A stretch of 64,000 bases of DNA. Origin: Mrakia gelida (taxonomy: Eukaryota; Basidiomycota; Tremellomycetes; Cystofilobasidiales; Mrakiaceae). The position numbers and the translations under genes were made by a program. Each line of letters opens with the position of its first letter. The stretch's first letter is position 1. The stretch lies in contig BRON01000008.1 of the NCBI GenBank assembly GCA_024345305.1, positions 1,302,001-1,366,000 on the forward strand, written 5' to 3'. Shown here one piece after another: positions 47,728-58,287 of this stretch. The notes under the pieces are model-generated. The model worked only from the letters and a program-made list of their open reading frames with translations, was not told the origin of the DNA and ran no database searches.

Positions 47728-48715
47728 ATGTTCTACTCGATCTCAGCAACCCTCGTTCTTCTCGCCACCGGCGCCCTCGCGGCTCAGCAGCTCCCACTCT
47801 ATCCACCTCACGATGGTCCTCCTCACGGTCCCCCTGGTCGAGGAGGAGGAGGAAGAGGAGGACGATGGCCTGGATGGCCAGGAGGGGATAAGCTCGATCC
47901 TGTCACCCCTCCCACCTGGAACTACCCCAACCGAATCGTTATGATCAGGCATGCTGAGAAGCCAGGGAGAGCTGGAGAGGGATTGAGCGAGATTGGGAAA
48001 CAGAGAGCTCAGTGTTTGAGATCTGTGAGTCTCTCGTTCGGGCTTTGAGCTTCGTTCGAAATTTGCTTGATCTGCGACGTGGCCTGAGTTTTGCTGACGC
48101 TGAACCTCTTCGCTTGTCTTCATACTCAGGTCTTTGGAGCCGAGTCCGAGTTCGACTTCGGTCTGGTCTTCGCTGCTCCTCGAGAGGCTGCGAAAGCCGA
48201 TCAAGAACGGACGTGGATGACTGTGGCTCCATTGGCTGAAGATCTGGGATTGGAGGTTGATATTCTTTGGTGAGTAGAGCCCAGGGCGGATCTGCCCTCT
48301 TATCTTCACTCATCGCTGCTCTTTGATTCGCAGCGCCAACGAGCCTACTTCGTGCGTGAGGCAGAGAGTCGAGGCGGTCGCGAAACACTCGAGCGGGGAC
48401 GTTCTGATTTCTTGGGTGAGCCTCTCTTTGTTCTGCTGCTGCGAAGATGCGTGGTACTGATGTGGCATATCTTTCTCTCTTACAGAAACACCACGATCTT
48501 TTGAACATAGCGCGTGTGCTCGGTGTCGACACGACCGTTGGTTACCCGGACGACAGGTGAGTTCGCCAGAATTGCGACTCGTTTTCGAGACGGTGCTGAC
48601 GTTCGCTTGTGTTCGTTACAGATTCGACATCATGTGGATTATTCAGGGTCAGAAGATCGTCGAGAAGAGATCTGAACACTGTCCTGGACTGGACGATGGG
48701 GTTGTTGATTTTTGA
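47728..48715 (+). CDS. Secreted histidine-phosphatase-superfamily protein
   Basis: Starts MFYSISATLVLLATGALAAQ, a clear signal peptide, followed by a short His/Pro segment and a Gly/Arg linker (GRGGGGRGGRWPGWPGG). The histidine-phosphatase motif is RIVMIRHAEKPGRAGEGLSE (RHxEKP form), with LSEIGKQRAQCLRS as usual after it. A later conserved segment is GDVLISWKHHDLLNIARVLG, holding the second catalytic His. Other segments: VFAAPREAAKADQERTW and CVRQRVEAVAKHSSG. The protein ends CPGLDDGVVDF-stop. Five exons. The RHAEKP form and small size resemble secreted fungal phosphoglycerate-mutase-like proteins; substrate unknown. The Gly-rich linker between signal and enzyme is unusual. Confidence 0.8.
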
Positions 48716-49371
48716 ACGCGGAACGACGTGGCTCGCGAGTCGTTCCGACGGACGCTCACTCCTCCTCCCGGCCTTCTTTCCCTCTCGTTCTTCTTCTCCT
48801 TGCATTTAGCAGGTGGTCGCTCTTATCTTCCTTTCGTCTCCCTCCCAGCTCCTTATCAACTCCTTTTTTGCTCTCTTCTAGAAGCTCGGTCTCGCTCTTC
48901 GACTCGACGCGTCTTCCCTGTCGCTCTTTACCTTTCGCCGCGTTTTTGACTTCGCGACCCGGTTCAAATAGAGGGAAAGGTTCTTGTGAGACTCAGTGCA
49001 CCTCTTCAGGACCCGAAAAGGCAGCTGGTCTGAAAGGAAAAGACGAGCGACGCGTCGAAGTCGTCGTCGCTTTCGCTCTTGCTCTAGCTCGCGCCCTCTT
49101 CATCCTCGGTACGTTTCCTCTTGTCAGCGGGTTTCAACTGCTGCGTTGCCTTCACTCTATACGAGCGTACTGAACCCTCTGCTGCTCATAACAAGAAGCA
49201 ACCGCAGGCACGTTTCTCCTGATGAAACGAGACGACGCTCTCGAGCCTCGACTCAGTTCTCCTTATCGACCCTCCCTCCCTTGAAAGCGAAAGCCAAAAG
49301 TGGAAACACTTCTTGATCTCTGCTTGGCTCTCAACCATCACCATCACCTTCCTCTTCTCTGCGAGATCAGG
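48716..49371. other. Intergenic upstream of NAD kinase
   Basis: 3' flank of the phosphatase (C/T- and T-rich) and NAD kinase promoter. Frames open near 48990-49320 have no recognisable protein. Two GACGCGTC palindromes (about 48905, 49050). Confidence 0.45.
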
Positions 49372-52300
49372 ATGAGCTTCCTTCAACCCTCAGCTTCGGA
49401 GTCGAAAACGCCAACGTCAGCTCTCCAACCCTTCTTCACTCCTCCCTCGTCTCCCTTCCCTCCTTTCGACCAGAACAACGACGACCAAGGCAACCTTCCC
49501 TCTCCCACTCTCTCCTCTTCCTCCTCCTCCCTCGACGTACCGGACGACGACCCAACCATCGCTGTCCATCGCCTTCTGAACTCTCCTCGAACGGACGAGC
49601 CGACCGATTCCTCCTCGAGCTCTCCCCGACCGAAATCATCTCTGGACCCTCATCGACGACCTTCACTTTCTCGCAACCACTCCTCCCTCACGCTAGACCT
49701 CGACAAGCAGAAGGAAGCGTCCTACCGACCTCCTCCTACTGAAATCATCGTAGCAGCTTCACCCGAGGAGCCCAGTCACTCAGTCATCAGCTCAACCACC
49801 AACGACGAACGAGCGACGATGGACATGCTCAAACGAGACACGATCGTACCTCCGGCGGGTCAAGGGATCAGCAACGGAGCAGAGGAGGTTCATCTAGGAG
49901 AGGTTGCGAAGGGACTCTCATCTCTATCTCTAGGAGGAGGAGGAGGAGGGGAAGGAGGAGGATCCGGACCTTCTCCGCTCGCACCACCTCCATCATCTTC
50001 CAACCCTTCTACCATCCTCCCTACGATCACCACAACCCCTACTCAACCTCCTCACTCCACCAGCAAGGTCACCTCCCCCGAATCCAAGCGAACTCGAAAC
50101 CTTCCACCTCCTTCTCCTCTCTCTCGCCAGGTCACCAACACCTCCACCCCGGACCCCTCCCCTCTCGCTACTCCTCCTGCCATCGACATCCCTTCCACTC
50201 TCCTCCCTCGTCCAAACCTCTCTCCTCGACCTTCATCCTTACCACCACCTTCCAAAACTCCTCCTACCTCCGAACGAGCGACTGAGCCGTTGAAATCGCC
50301 TTGCTTCATCCACACGAACCTCAACGCTTCCTCCTCCCTCTCCGAATACCTCAACCGTCCTCTCGTTCCCTCCCCTTCGGCCTCAACCTCCTCCGCCGCC
50401 GCTTTGGAATCCCATCGATACCCAGCGTACTCGAGCAGCAAGCCTAAGAAGCACTCCAAGGACAGCAGTCATCTTCGCTCCGAGCACAGGACCAAGAGCC
50501 AGCTCAAGCTCGAAGGGTACGAGGAAGCGGAGGATGGCACGCTCGAGCCCGAGGATGAAGGCTTGAGGAGCGATGGAGAGCGAGTTGAGGATGGAGGGGA
50601 AAGCAGTTTGACGAGGCAGTTGGCTCAGACGGCTGTGGGAGTGAGGGAGATGAGTAAAGCTTTGGGTGAGTTCTTCTCGTTCGCTCATCATCGCATCGTT
50701 TCGGAGGGAGGGAAGGAAGGAGGTCGAGATCGACGAGAGCTGACGTGAGCTTCCTTCTCGTCTTGCTTTTCCTCCTCTGCGTCTCATTAGGTCGGACTCG
50801 GGTACGACACAACATTCAGAACGTGTTGATCGTCACCAAGGCGAGGGACAACAGGTTGATCAAGTTGACGAAGCAGCTGGCTCTCTACCTCATGGCGAAG
50901 AAGAGGGGAGGGTCGTCCGTCGGAGGGGAGACGAAACGAGGTCTCGTTGTGTGAGTTTGAGCTCTTCTTCCTTCCCTTTCCTCGTGAGACCTCAAGCTGA
51001 CCATACACCTTGATGGCTCGTTCTCGCAGCTACGTCGATGCTCAACTCCGAACCTCCAAGCGATTCGACGCTGCCGGTACGTTCCTCGGTTCTCGCTCGC
51101 CTTCCTTCTCGCTCCCACTCATCTGCCTCGAGCCTCACTCTCGACTTGACTGACTGTCTCGCCTTCCCTCGCTGTTGGACGTCTACAGGAATCGAGCGAG
51201 ACTACCCCGAATACTTCATCCCCTTCCAACGTCGTCGATCCTCCTCGAGCGCGTCCGTCAACACCATGAGCGGGTCCGAAAGCTCGGCTGGATCCACCCA
51301 CGGTCACACCGCAGGAGAAGGTCAGCTTCGGTACTGGACGAGCGAGATGTGTTCCAACAAACCCAACTTGTTCGATTTCGTCGTAACTGTTCGTCCTTCC
51401 TCTCGTTTCGACGCGTCTTCGATCCCTTTTCGCACGTTCGCTGAGCTGACTTCGTCTCCCTCCCTCTCTTCCTCCTCCCTCCCACCTACCTCCCCCTCCT
51501 TTCTCTGCTCGTTTGTCTCGCTCGGTTTGCTTCGGGGTTGGCGTTCCTTAGCTCGGCGGCGACGGAACCGTCCTCTTCACCTCCTGGCTCTTCCAACAAA
51601 TCGTTCCTCCCGTCCTTCCCTTCGCTCTCGGTTCCCTCGGTTTCCTCACCAACTTCGACTTCGAGAACTACAAACACGACATGGACACCGTCATCGACAA
51701 AGGAATGCGAGTCAACCTCCGAATGCGTTTCACCTGCACCGTCTATCGAGCTGTCGCGCCGGAGAAGGATCGAGCGAAAGGGTTGAAGGCCGTGAAGAGT
51801 GTGGGAGGGGACATCTTGATGGGAGAGGTTGGGAAGACGGGATGGGAGGCGCTGGAGGGAGGGTTGATGAGTGCTGGGGCTCAGCAGCAGCAGCAGAGCT
51901 TCTTGGATGGGAACGGGGGAGTCGGGGGAGGAGGAGGGGAGAAGACGAAGAAGGAGAGGGAGGTGATGTGCTTTACGACGAGGCCGATGGAGACGTTTGA
52001 GGTGTTGAATGATTTGGTGGTGGATCGGGGACCTAGTCCTTTCGTCAGTCTGTTGGAGTTGTTTGGTGAGTCCTATTCTGTTCTCTTTACTTCTCGGGGC
52101 GAAGTCGACTCGCGCGTCGACTGACTTCCTTCGTTCATTTCGCTGACTCTCCTTTCCCTCCCTACCATCTTCTTCTCCTCCTCTTCAGGCGACGAACACC
52201 ACATGACCACCGTCCAAGCCGATGGACTCACCGTCTCTACACCCACCGGATCCACAGCCTACTCGCTCTCAGCCGGAGGATCGCTCGTCCATCCCGAGAT

Positions 52301-53893
52301 TCCAGCCCTCCTCATCACCCCCATCTGCCCTCACACTCTCAGCTTCCGTCCTATGCTCCTCCCAGACACGATGCAACTTCGAATCGCCGTTCCGTACAAC
52401 TCCAGGTCCACGGCTTGGGCTAGTTTCGATGGGAGAGGAAGGGTTGAGTTGAAACGTGAGTTCGCGTCGTTCTCGTCACTCCCTTCCCCTTTTGCTCGTC
52501 TTTCTGCCTTACGACGGCGAACTTACTCCTCTTCGCTTCGATCGTGCAGAGGGAGATCACATCAAGGTCGAGGCGAGCAAGTACCCGTTCCCGACGGTCT
52601 GCGCGAACAATCAGTCGACCGTCAGTCCTTCCTCTCGTACCTCTCCTCGCTTCGTTTCCTCACCTGACACTATTTTCCCTCTTCTCTTCGCTGCACTTTA
52701 GGACTGGTTCGGTGCCATTCAACGTACTCTTCGATGGAACGGTTCGTTTCATCATTCTCATCCTTCGATCATCTCTCGTCGCGCGTTGCTCATCCGTCCT
52801 CGTCCCTCTCCTTTCTTTGTCCTCCAGAACGAGAGAAGCAGAAGTCCTTCGTCGTCATCGAGGAACCTCGAGAGCCCAAGCCTCTTCGACCTCCCAAGGC
52901 TCCCGTCAACGGAACCTCTTCGGCAGCTCGCTCGAACGCGACCCAAGAGCCTGAAACGGAGCTCGAGATCGAGATGGAGGAGGAGCAGGAGTTCGAGGAG
53001 GAGCAGGAGGAGGAAGAGGAGAAGTTCGATATCGACGAGTCAGTCTCCACCCAGTCCAACCCTTCTCGTACCTCGAACGCATCTTCTGACCTCGCTTTCC
53101 CTTCTTCGTTCAGCTCGTCAACCGCTCCTGGATCGCCTCCCGAAGCCAGCACCTTCTCCTCGACGGTCACCTCCCCTCGCTCGACCCACCCTCCTCGCCA
53201 CGTCGGTCACCACGACACCTCTCCCTTCCCAGGCCACCGCTCAGGAGTTCAATCCCCCGATCGATTCGCAGGCGAGCATCCTCACCCTCCCGTCAACGCT
53301 CGTCGCGTTTCCGAAGCTCTCTCCCACCTCGCCTCCAAACGACCTCCTCCTCACCGAACCGTCCCTCCCGCTCTCCAACTCACCGAACACCACGCCGAGG
53401 GAGACGAAGACGAACACAACGCTCATGCTTCGTCGTCGTCGCTTCGAGTCAACGGATCGAACAAGGCTGGAGGATCGTCGTCGTCGTCTTCGTCGCCCAC
53501 CACCCCGGAGACGGCTCGCCTCACCGCTGAGGCGAGGACTCCAAGACCTCACGAGAAGACCATCCCGAGGCATCAGATGGGTCTGCATAGACCTGTGACG
53601 TCGGCGTCGGCGAGGAGTCGAGCGGTGAATGGTGCGAGGAGGCAGGCGAGCGAGGAGGCTCAGCAGCATAGGCAGGCGGAGGAGGAGCATGGGAATAGGG
53701 CTTTTGCTTGTGAGCTTTCTCCTCTTTTCTTTGCTCTCCTTACCGGAGTGGAGAGCCGGAGTTGGGGTCGACGAGGAGGACGAAGGAAACGAACGAAGGA
53801 AACGACCGAAAACTGACGCGTCTTCCTCGTTTCGTTCTTTCAACAGTCTTCGGCCAAGACGAGTCAGACAGTGGAGTTAGCGACTCTGACTAA
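49372..53893 (+). CDS. NAD kinase with long disordered ends
   Basis: Makes NADP from NAD and ATP. The N-terminal 430 residues are Ser/Pro-rich and disordered (start [15 protein letters not shown]). The kinase starts [20 protein letters not shown], has the catalytic [93 protein letters not shown] and [24 protein letters not shown] and TPTGSTAY are intact. The usual NExxIDRG reads NDLVVDRG, a mild E-to-D change. A long insert (about 51770-51960, Gly/Gln-rich) sits inside the kinase fold. A 280-residue tail is acidic, then Ser/Pro/His-rich, ending [17 protein letters not shown]. UTR1 or POS5 type cannot be told; no clear mitochondrial leader. About eight introns. Confidence 0.9.
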
Positions 53894-54084
53894 AGCCTTC
53901 TCATTCTCATAGACATTCTCAACCCCGTTCCATACCATTCTCGTTTCCTTTCACGAACACGTCCTCCTTGCTTTACTTTCTCTGTATCTTCTTTGCTCTC
54001 TTACGACCGCTCTTTCTTGTTGATCTCGTTTCTACTTTCTTGATCTTCATTCGACTCTACGTATCTCGTTTTTGGATGACCCTA

Positions 54085-54958
54085 CTATGCTTTTCTTGTT
54101 CGAATGAGGAAGAGAAGCGAGAAGACGAGAGCGAGGGAGTCGACGCGCCGTTGGTCTTTCGTCGAGTCCGACAGTAAGGGGCGAACTGGGTCATGAATCG
54201 TGATGTGAAGAGAGGCGGTACGCAAAGATGAGGAGGGGAGAGGTAGAGCTGTAGGATGGGGAACGAGGAGGAGGGAAAGGAGGACGAAGTCAGGGATGGG
54301 AAGACGCGTCGAGCTTCTCGAAACAAGGGGTTGGTTCGTTGGACCTACGAGAGAAGGTTCGTTGGACTCACGAGAGAAGTTGCAGGTCATAGGAGGGAGG
54401 AAACGGAAAGAAAGAGCTGGGGGTAGCGGAAGGTCGAGGGATTGCAGCACTGTCGGAAAGGAGGGAGAGGGAGAGAGAGAAGTCGAGACAGCATCAGCGC
54501 GACGAACGAGCTTTGCTTCGCCATCTTGGAAGCTTGAGGGGTCCAGGAGCGTTCAGAACTCACCTGAAATGAAAGGGAGACGCTCCCTAGCCCCTCCTAC
54601 ATTCTCCTGAGCTGTGATGAGCTCGAGCGCTCTCGAGCGAGGGCCAAAGTTACTGGCAAGACGGGCATCTGTAAAGCGGTTGTACTCTCATCTCGTGAAC
54701 AGCTATCTCTCCCTCAACGATCCAGACAATGGTGGACCCGTAGATGCCGAGGGTAACGATCCCAACCAAGATGAGGAAGGCCGGAAGGAGGGGATCATTG
54801 ACAGCTTTCTAAGCTTCGACGACGTCCAGGACGAGAGGGTATCCAAATCGAGTGAAGCCGACCAGCATTCAGATTCCGAGCAGCATTCTGAGGTGAGGGT
54901 TCCCACCGTATTTCTTGTAGACGAAGAGGGAGACGAGGAAGAGGGGAAGGCGCTCCAT
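54085..54958 (-). other. Unresolved small locus; candidate minus-strand gene opposite a plus-strand ORF
   Basis: On the minus strand an ATG at 54958 has a typical pyrimidine-rich leader and a good context (ACCATGG), giving MERLPLFLVSLFVYKKYG. Further on, an intron-like unit (donor at about 54560, acceptor CCGACAG near 54446) and an end LLFLIRTRKA-stop at 54085 are seen. I cannot join them without stop codons. On the plus strand 54614-54994 is open for 126 codons and acidic (SLNDPDNGGPVDAEGNDPN). The hydrophobic look of the minus frame in the middle is simply the antisense of that acidic frame, so one of the two is an illusion. Strand and structure stay open. Confidence 0.25.
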
Positions 54959-55212
54959 GGTGGTTGGGGAGATGGAAGCGAAGGGCGGAGTTGAGAGGGG
55001 AAAGCGATTTGGGGACGTAGTACTCAAGAAGTCAATTTTATCCCAGCGTACCAGACTCCGACCTAGCTGAGATGAGCACAAAACACCTTGAATCTCAAAG
55101 ACGAAAGAAAAGCAAGAACGGAGACGAAACCAACCTCGAGCTCGACGCTCCTCCCTTGAAACTCCCTTTCAACGGCCTCCACCGCCTTACTCCCCCTCGC
55201 CACCAGCTCGAC

Positions 55213-56720
55213 ATGCCTCGGCTTCAGATCCTCGTTCACAAGTCCTACCATCCCTACCTTCAAAGCAACAAGGACAAGGTCGCCAAAGACGAGAAAGAAC
55301 AGAAGGAGAGGGATCAGCGTGAGGAGCTCAGAGTGCTGCAAGCTGTTCGTCCTCTATCTCCTCCTCCCCTCCCTTCTTCCCACCTTCCCCCCTCGAGAAG
55401 GCCCTAGCTGACTCTCCCCACTCTTCGCTCATTCTACCTACAGGACTCCGAAGCTCGACTCTCCCTTCTCCGTCGACGAGACGACCCGAACGCTGCTCCC
55501 CTGGACGTCCTCCTTCCTTCAGCTCCTGCGAGCTCGAGCTCAACCTCCTCCGACCCCTTCTACGCTTCCGAGGACGACAGGAGATCGAAACCCAAGAGGA
55601 AACCGAGGGAGAAGGATGACATGAGGGAGCTGGAGAGGGTGCTGGATGGGAAGAGTAAAGGGAAGGGCAAGGAGAGGGAGAGCAGTCGGAGTGGCAGGGA
55701 GGGTGGCGGAGGGCACGACGATGGCAAGTACAGGACGAAGGACGGGAAGCATCTCAACTTTTGGGCCGAAGAGGAACTTGTAGGAGTGAGTATCATCATC
55801 GTCTTCTCTCCGTGCATCTCTCGAGGTTGTCGTGGTGTCGAGGGAACGAGATCTGACCTTTGTTCGACCTTCGTTCCGTTCGTCTCAGCCTCCCAAACCC
55901 ATCGCTCCTCCACCACCTCCCCTCTCTCAGGAAGAGACACAGAAGCTCGAACCTCACACGATGTTTCTTTCTCGGACGGAGAGGGAGCTGAAGCCCTGGT
56001 ATGTGGATAAGGAGCTGAAGAGGTTCGAGGAGAGGGGAGAGCCGAAGGACGAGAGGGAGAGGGAGAAGAGGGAGAAACAGAAGTGAGTCTTCGACCTTCG
56101 CTGAAGTTTTGCTGAGAAGAGTGTTCGAGCTAGAGAGGGAGCTTAAGATGTATCTGACACTGTCGCTTCTCATTCGCGTTTTGCTTGCTTCGTCCAGACG
56201 GAAAGACCTCGCCTCCAAAACCTCACGCGACCCTCTCACCCACATCTCCTCCCTCCTCGCCTCCTCGATCTCTTCGAAACCCAAATTCCCACCTCTACCC
56301 TCACGCTCCTCTTACTCGCACATGCCACCACCCACCTCCACCAACTCCCTCTCCGGTCCCCTCTCACCAACCTCCTCTCGTCTTGCTCGCGAAGCATCCG
56401 AACGCGCTCGAGCTCAAGCACTCATCGCTTCAGCGTCCGCCTCAGCTCGTAGACACGGCTTAGCTTCGTCAAGCTCGACACCAACGGTCTCCAGTGGATC
56501 GACGGTGGGAGGACGGACGCCGTCTGGGTACGAGGAGAGGCGATTCCACCCTGAGGATGTGCGGAGAGCTCAGAAGGGAAGGGAGAGGGAGCATGGGAGG
56601 AACGGGTTGGATGGAGTGAGGTGGGATGACGACCGGAGTAGTGCGTACGGCGGAGGTGGGAGCAGGAGGAGTGGGAGTGATAGAGGGAGTGGGTATGGTG
56701 GGAGGTACAGGGAGGTGTGA
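55213..56720 (+). CDS. Cir_N / LENG1-type protein, probable splicing-associated factor
   Basis: The N-terminus MPRLQILVHKSYHPYLQSNK, then DKVAKDEKEQKERDQREE and a spliced join to DSEARLSLLRRR, is a Cir_N domain (usual form KSWHV...RVRRDE...EARLxxLR). Later segments KYRTKDGKHLNFWAEEE and RTERELKPWYVDKEL match the LENG1 family (HLNFF, KPWY). The C-terminus is Ser/Ala-rich, then Arg/Gly/Ser-rich (SRRSGSDRGSGYGGRYREV-stop). Cir_N proteins such as CWC25 and LENG1 associate with the spliceosome, so a nuclear splicing role is inferred. The frame is open back to 55072, but the internal Met fits the family start and has the pyrimidine-rich leader. Four exons. Confidence 0.8.
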
Positions 56721-56913
56721 GCAAACGGGGAGGAGGGAGGAGTAGCTACGATCTTGCAACGAACGGATGACTTTACGACACTCTCTGGATTGGGAACGTG
56801 ATGGAAAGAAGCAGCATAGATCGAGAAAGAGAAGGCCGAAGTAGCGACGAAGCTATGCTGAAGCTGAGAGCAAGGAAGGGAAGGAAGCTGGAGCTCGCGA
56901 GCGAGAACCTGAT

Positions 56914-57510
56914 TCAGCCGCAAGAGAAGAGGAGCGAAGAGTCAGCACACCCGTAACACCAAGACGGCAACGAGGACGAAACGAGATGTAGGGTATAGAT
57001 GAGGCATCTCAGTGACCGACCCAAAAGGGACGGCGTTCGAAAGTATCGGCAGGACATCGCCTCCTTCGTTATCCTTCTCCAACCTCCTTCGCACTGAAGC
57101 GAATGGAGGAGGAAAGCCAGATGCGAAGAAGGCAGACGCTTCGACTGACGTGCAAATGTCAAGGTTCATCTTTGAAGCCTCATCGTAGGTGGGGCGGGAG
57201 AGGGGGGGAGGATAAGATGCGGGACTCACGAGGAAGGGGGAGGGAGGGAAGGAAGGAGGAGGACGAGGAGGGCTGAAGAGAACGGCCCTTCCTGCTCTGC
57301 TCCTTCTTCGAAGACTTGTCGACCTGGAGGAGAGGGAGAAGGGGACGGCGGAGGGAACGGATGCGAGAAGAAGAAGAGAAAGGGTGGGGGGGGGGAGGGA
57401 GATGGGAGTCGTGAGGGAAGGAGGGTCGAAACTGAGCTCAAACTTTGAGGCTCGCCCGTGGACGTGTGGGCACAGCCCTTCTTTTGTTGACGCGTCGCGT
57501 TTTCGCCCAT
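56914..57510 (-). other. Possible small minus-strand gene, unresolved
   Basis: An ATG at 57510 starts MGENATRQQKKGCAHTSTGE; after a putative intron ending CTCCAG (about 57322) comes VDKSSKKEQSRKGRSL, then a good donor GTGAGTCCC (about 57238). Beyond it a short GT-AG unit (about 57150-57095) is possible. I could not build a full protein and no domain is recognisable. It may be a short basic-protein gene or an untranslated transcript. Confidence 0.2.
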
Positions 57511-57760
57511 CGCGACGAAAGGCTTGTCAACTCGAAGAAAGGGAAGCAGAGGCCACTAGACTGTTCACCTGCGGAGTTTTTTTCTTGCAGAACGGGGGGA
57601 GGGAAGAGCCGACGCAAGCTTGAAGAGACGCGTCAAAGCACTCCGCCGCTTCTTCCTTCGAAACTCAAGACGGGTTGGACGACGAGGAATCAATGCGATC
57701 ATGCTGGTATCCTATATCTACAACGATATTTTCTCTCGAGTGAGGTTCACGTGCTCAACA

Positions 57761-57794
57761 GGCCCCCGGCGACTCCTCCATATGTACCGGCAAG
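57761..57794 (+). repeat. Left terminal inverted repeat of the MITE-like element
   Basis: Pairs with 58193-58226 on the opposite strand; two mismatches. Confidence 0.85.
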
Positions 57795-58192
57795 TTTGGC
57801 TTTTTTCGAGCCGATTTTGGGCGAATGTAGGGGCCAAACGGTCGAAAATTTGGCTTTTTCGAGGCTGAAACGCGCGACGTAGGGGCAGATTTTGGCTTTT
57901 TTGGCCCTCGGAAAGCTCGGTTTCGAGCGATTCCGAGCTGAGGAGGAGGGGGAGACGAGCTCGAGACGCGTCGCTTCTGAGCTCTGAGCTCGTAGAGACC
58001 TCAGGAGAGCTGGGAGAGTTGAAGAAGGGTCGAGAAAGGTAGAAGACGCGTCTCAAACTGCTCCACAACTCGCGAAGACCTCGTCCAAGCGAGAAAATTT
58101 GGGTCCGCAGCTCGAGGTAGGAGCCGATTTTGGCTTTTTGAGCTCGATTTTGGAGAAAATTTGGCTTTTTCCAGGCTCTGAAATCAGGTTTT

Positions 58193-58226
58193 CTTGCCGG
58201 TACATTTGGGGGAGTCGCCGGGGGCC
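58193..58226 (-). repeat. Right terminal inverted repeat of the MITE-like element
   Basis: Reverse complement matches 57761-57794 with two mismatches in the middle of the repeat. Confidence 0.85.
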
Positions 58227-58287
58227 TTGCCCAACCTCATCTTCCCTGAAGAGCCAAACTCGACCGCTCCTCCCCAACTCGACTCGT

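Larger units (their letters stand above)
57761..58226. mobile_element. MITE-like element with 34-bp terminal inverted repeats
   Basis: The ends 57761-57794 and 58193-58226 are inverted copies, 32 of 34 bases identical, beginning GGCCCCCGGCGACTCC. The 466-bp interior has no long ORF but holds five copies of TTTGGCTTTTT in the same direction (57795, 57849, 57890, 58129, 58160) and two of GAGCCGATTTTGG. Base composition differs from the neighbours (T-tracts). It sits in the short gap after the stop codon of the 2-methylcitrate dehydratase gene (61 bp away). No clear target-site duplication is visible. Size, inverted ends and lack of a gene fit a miniature non-autonomous DNA transposon; the family is unknown. 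Confidence 0.75.

Noticed and set aside
54703..54906. Hydrophobic minus-strand frame resembling a membrane protein
   Set aside because: It is the exact antisense codon frame of an acidic plus-strand ORF (Asp/Glu/Asn read back as Ile/Leu/Val) and is broken by two stops.
56942..57229. Faint likeness to ribosomal protein eS25 (TYDEASK, PTSRFVLVAVLVLR)
   Set aside because: The segments do not align over length and the GSLAR core is missing; likely chance.
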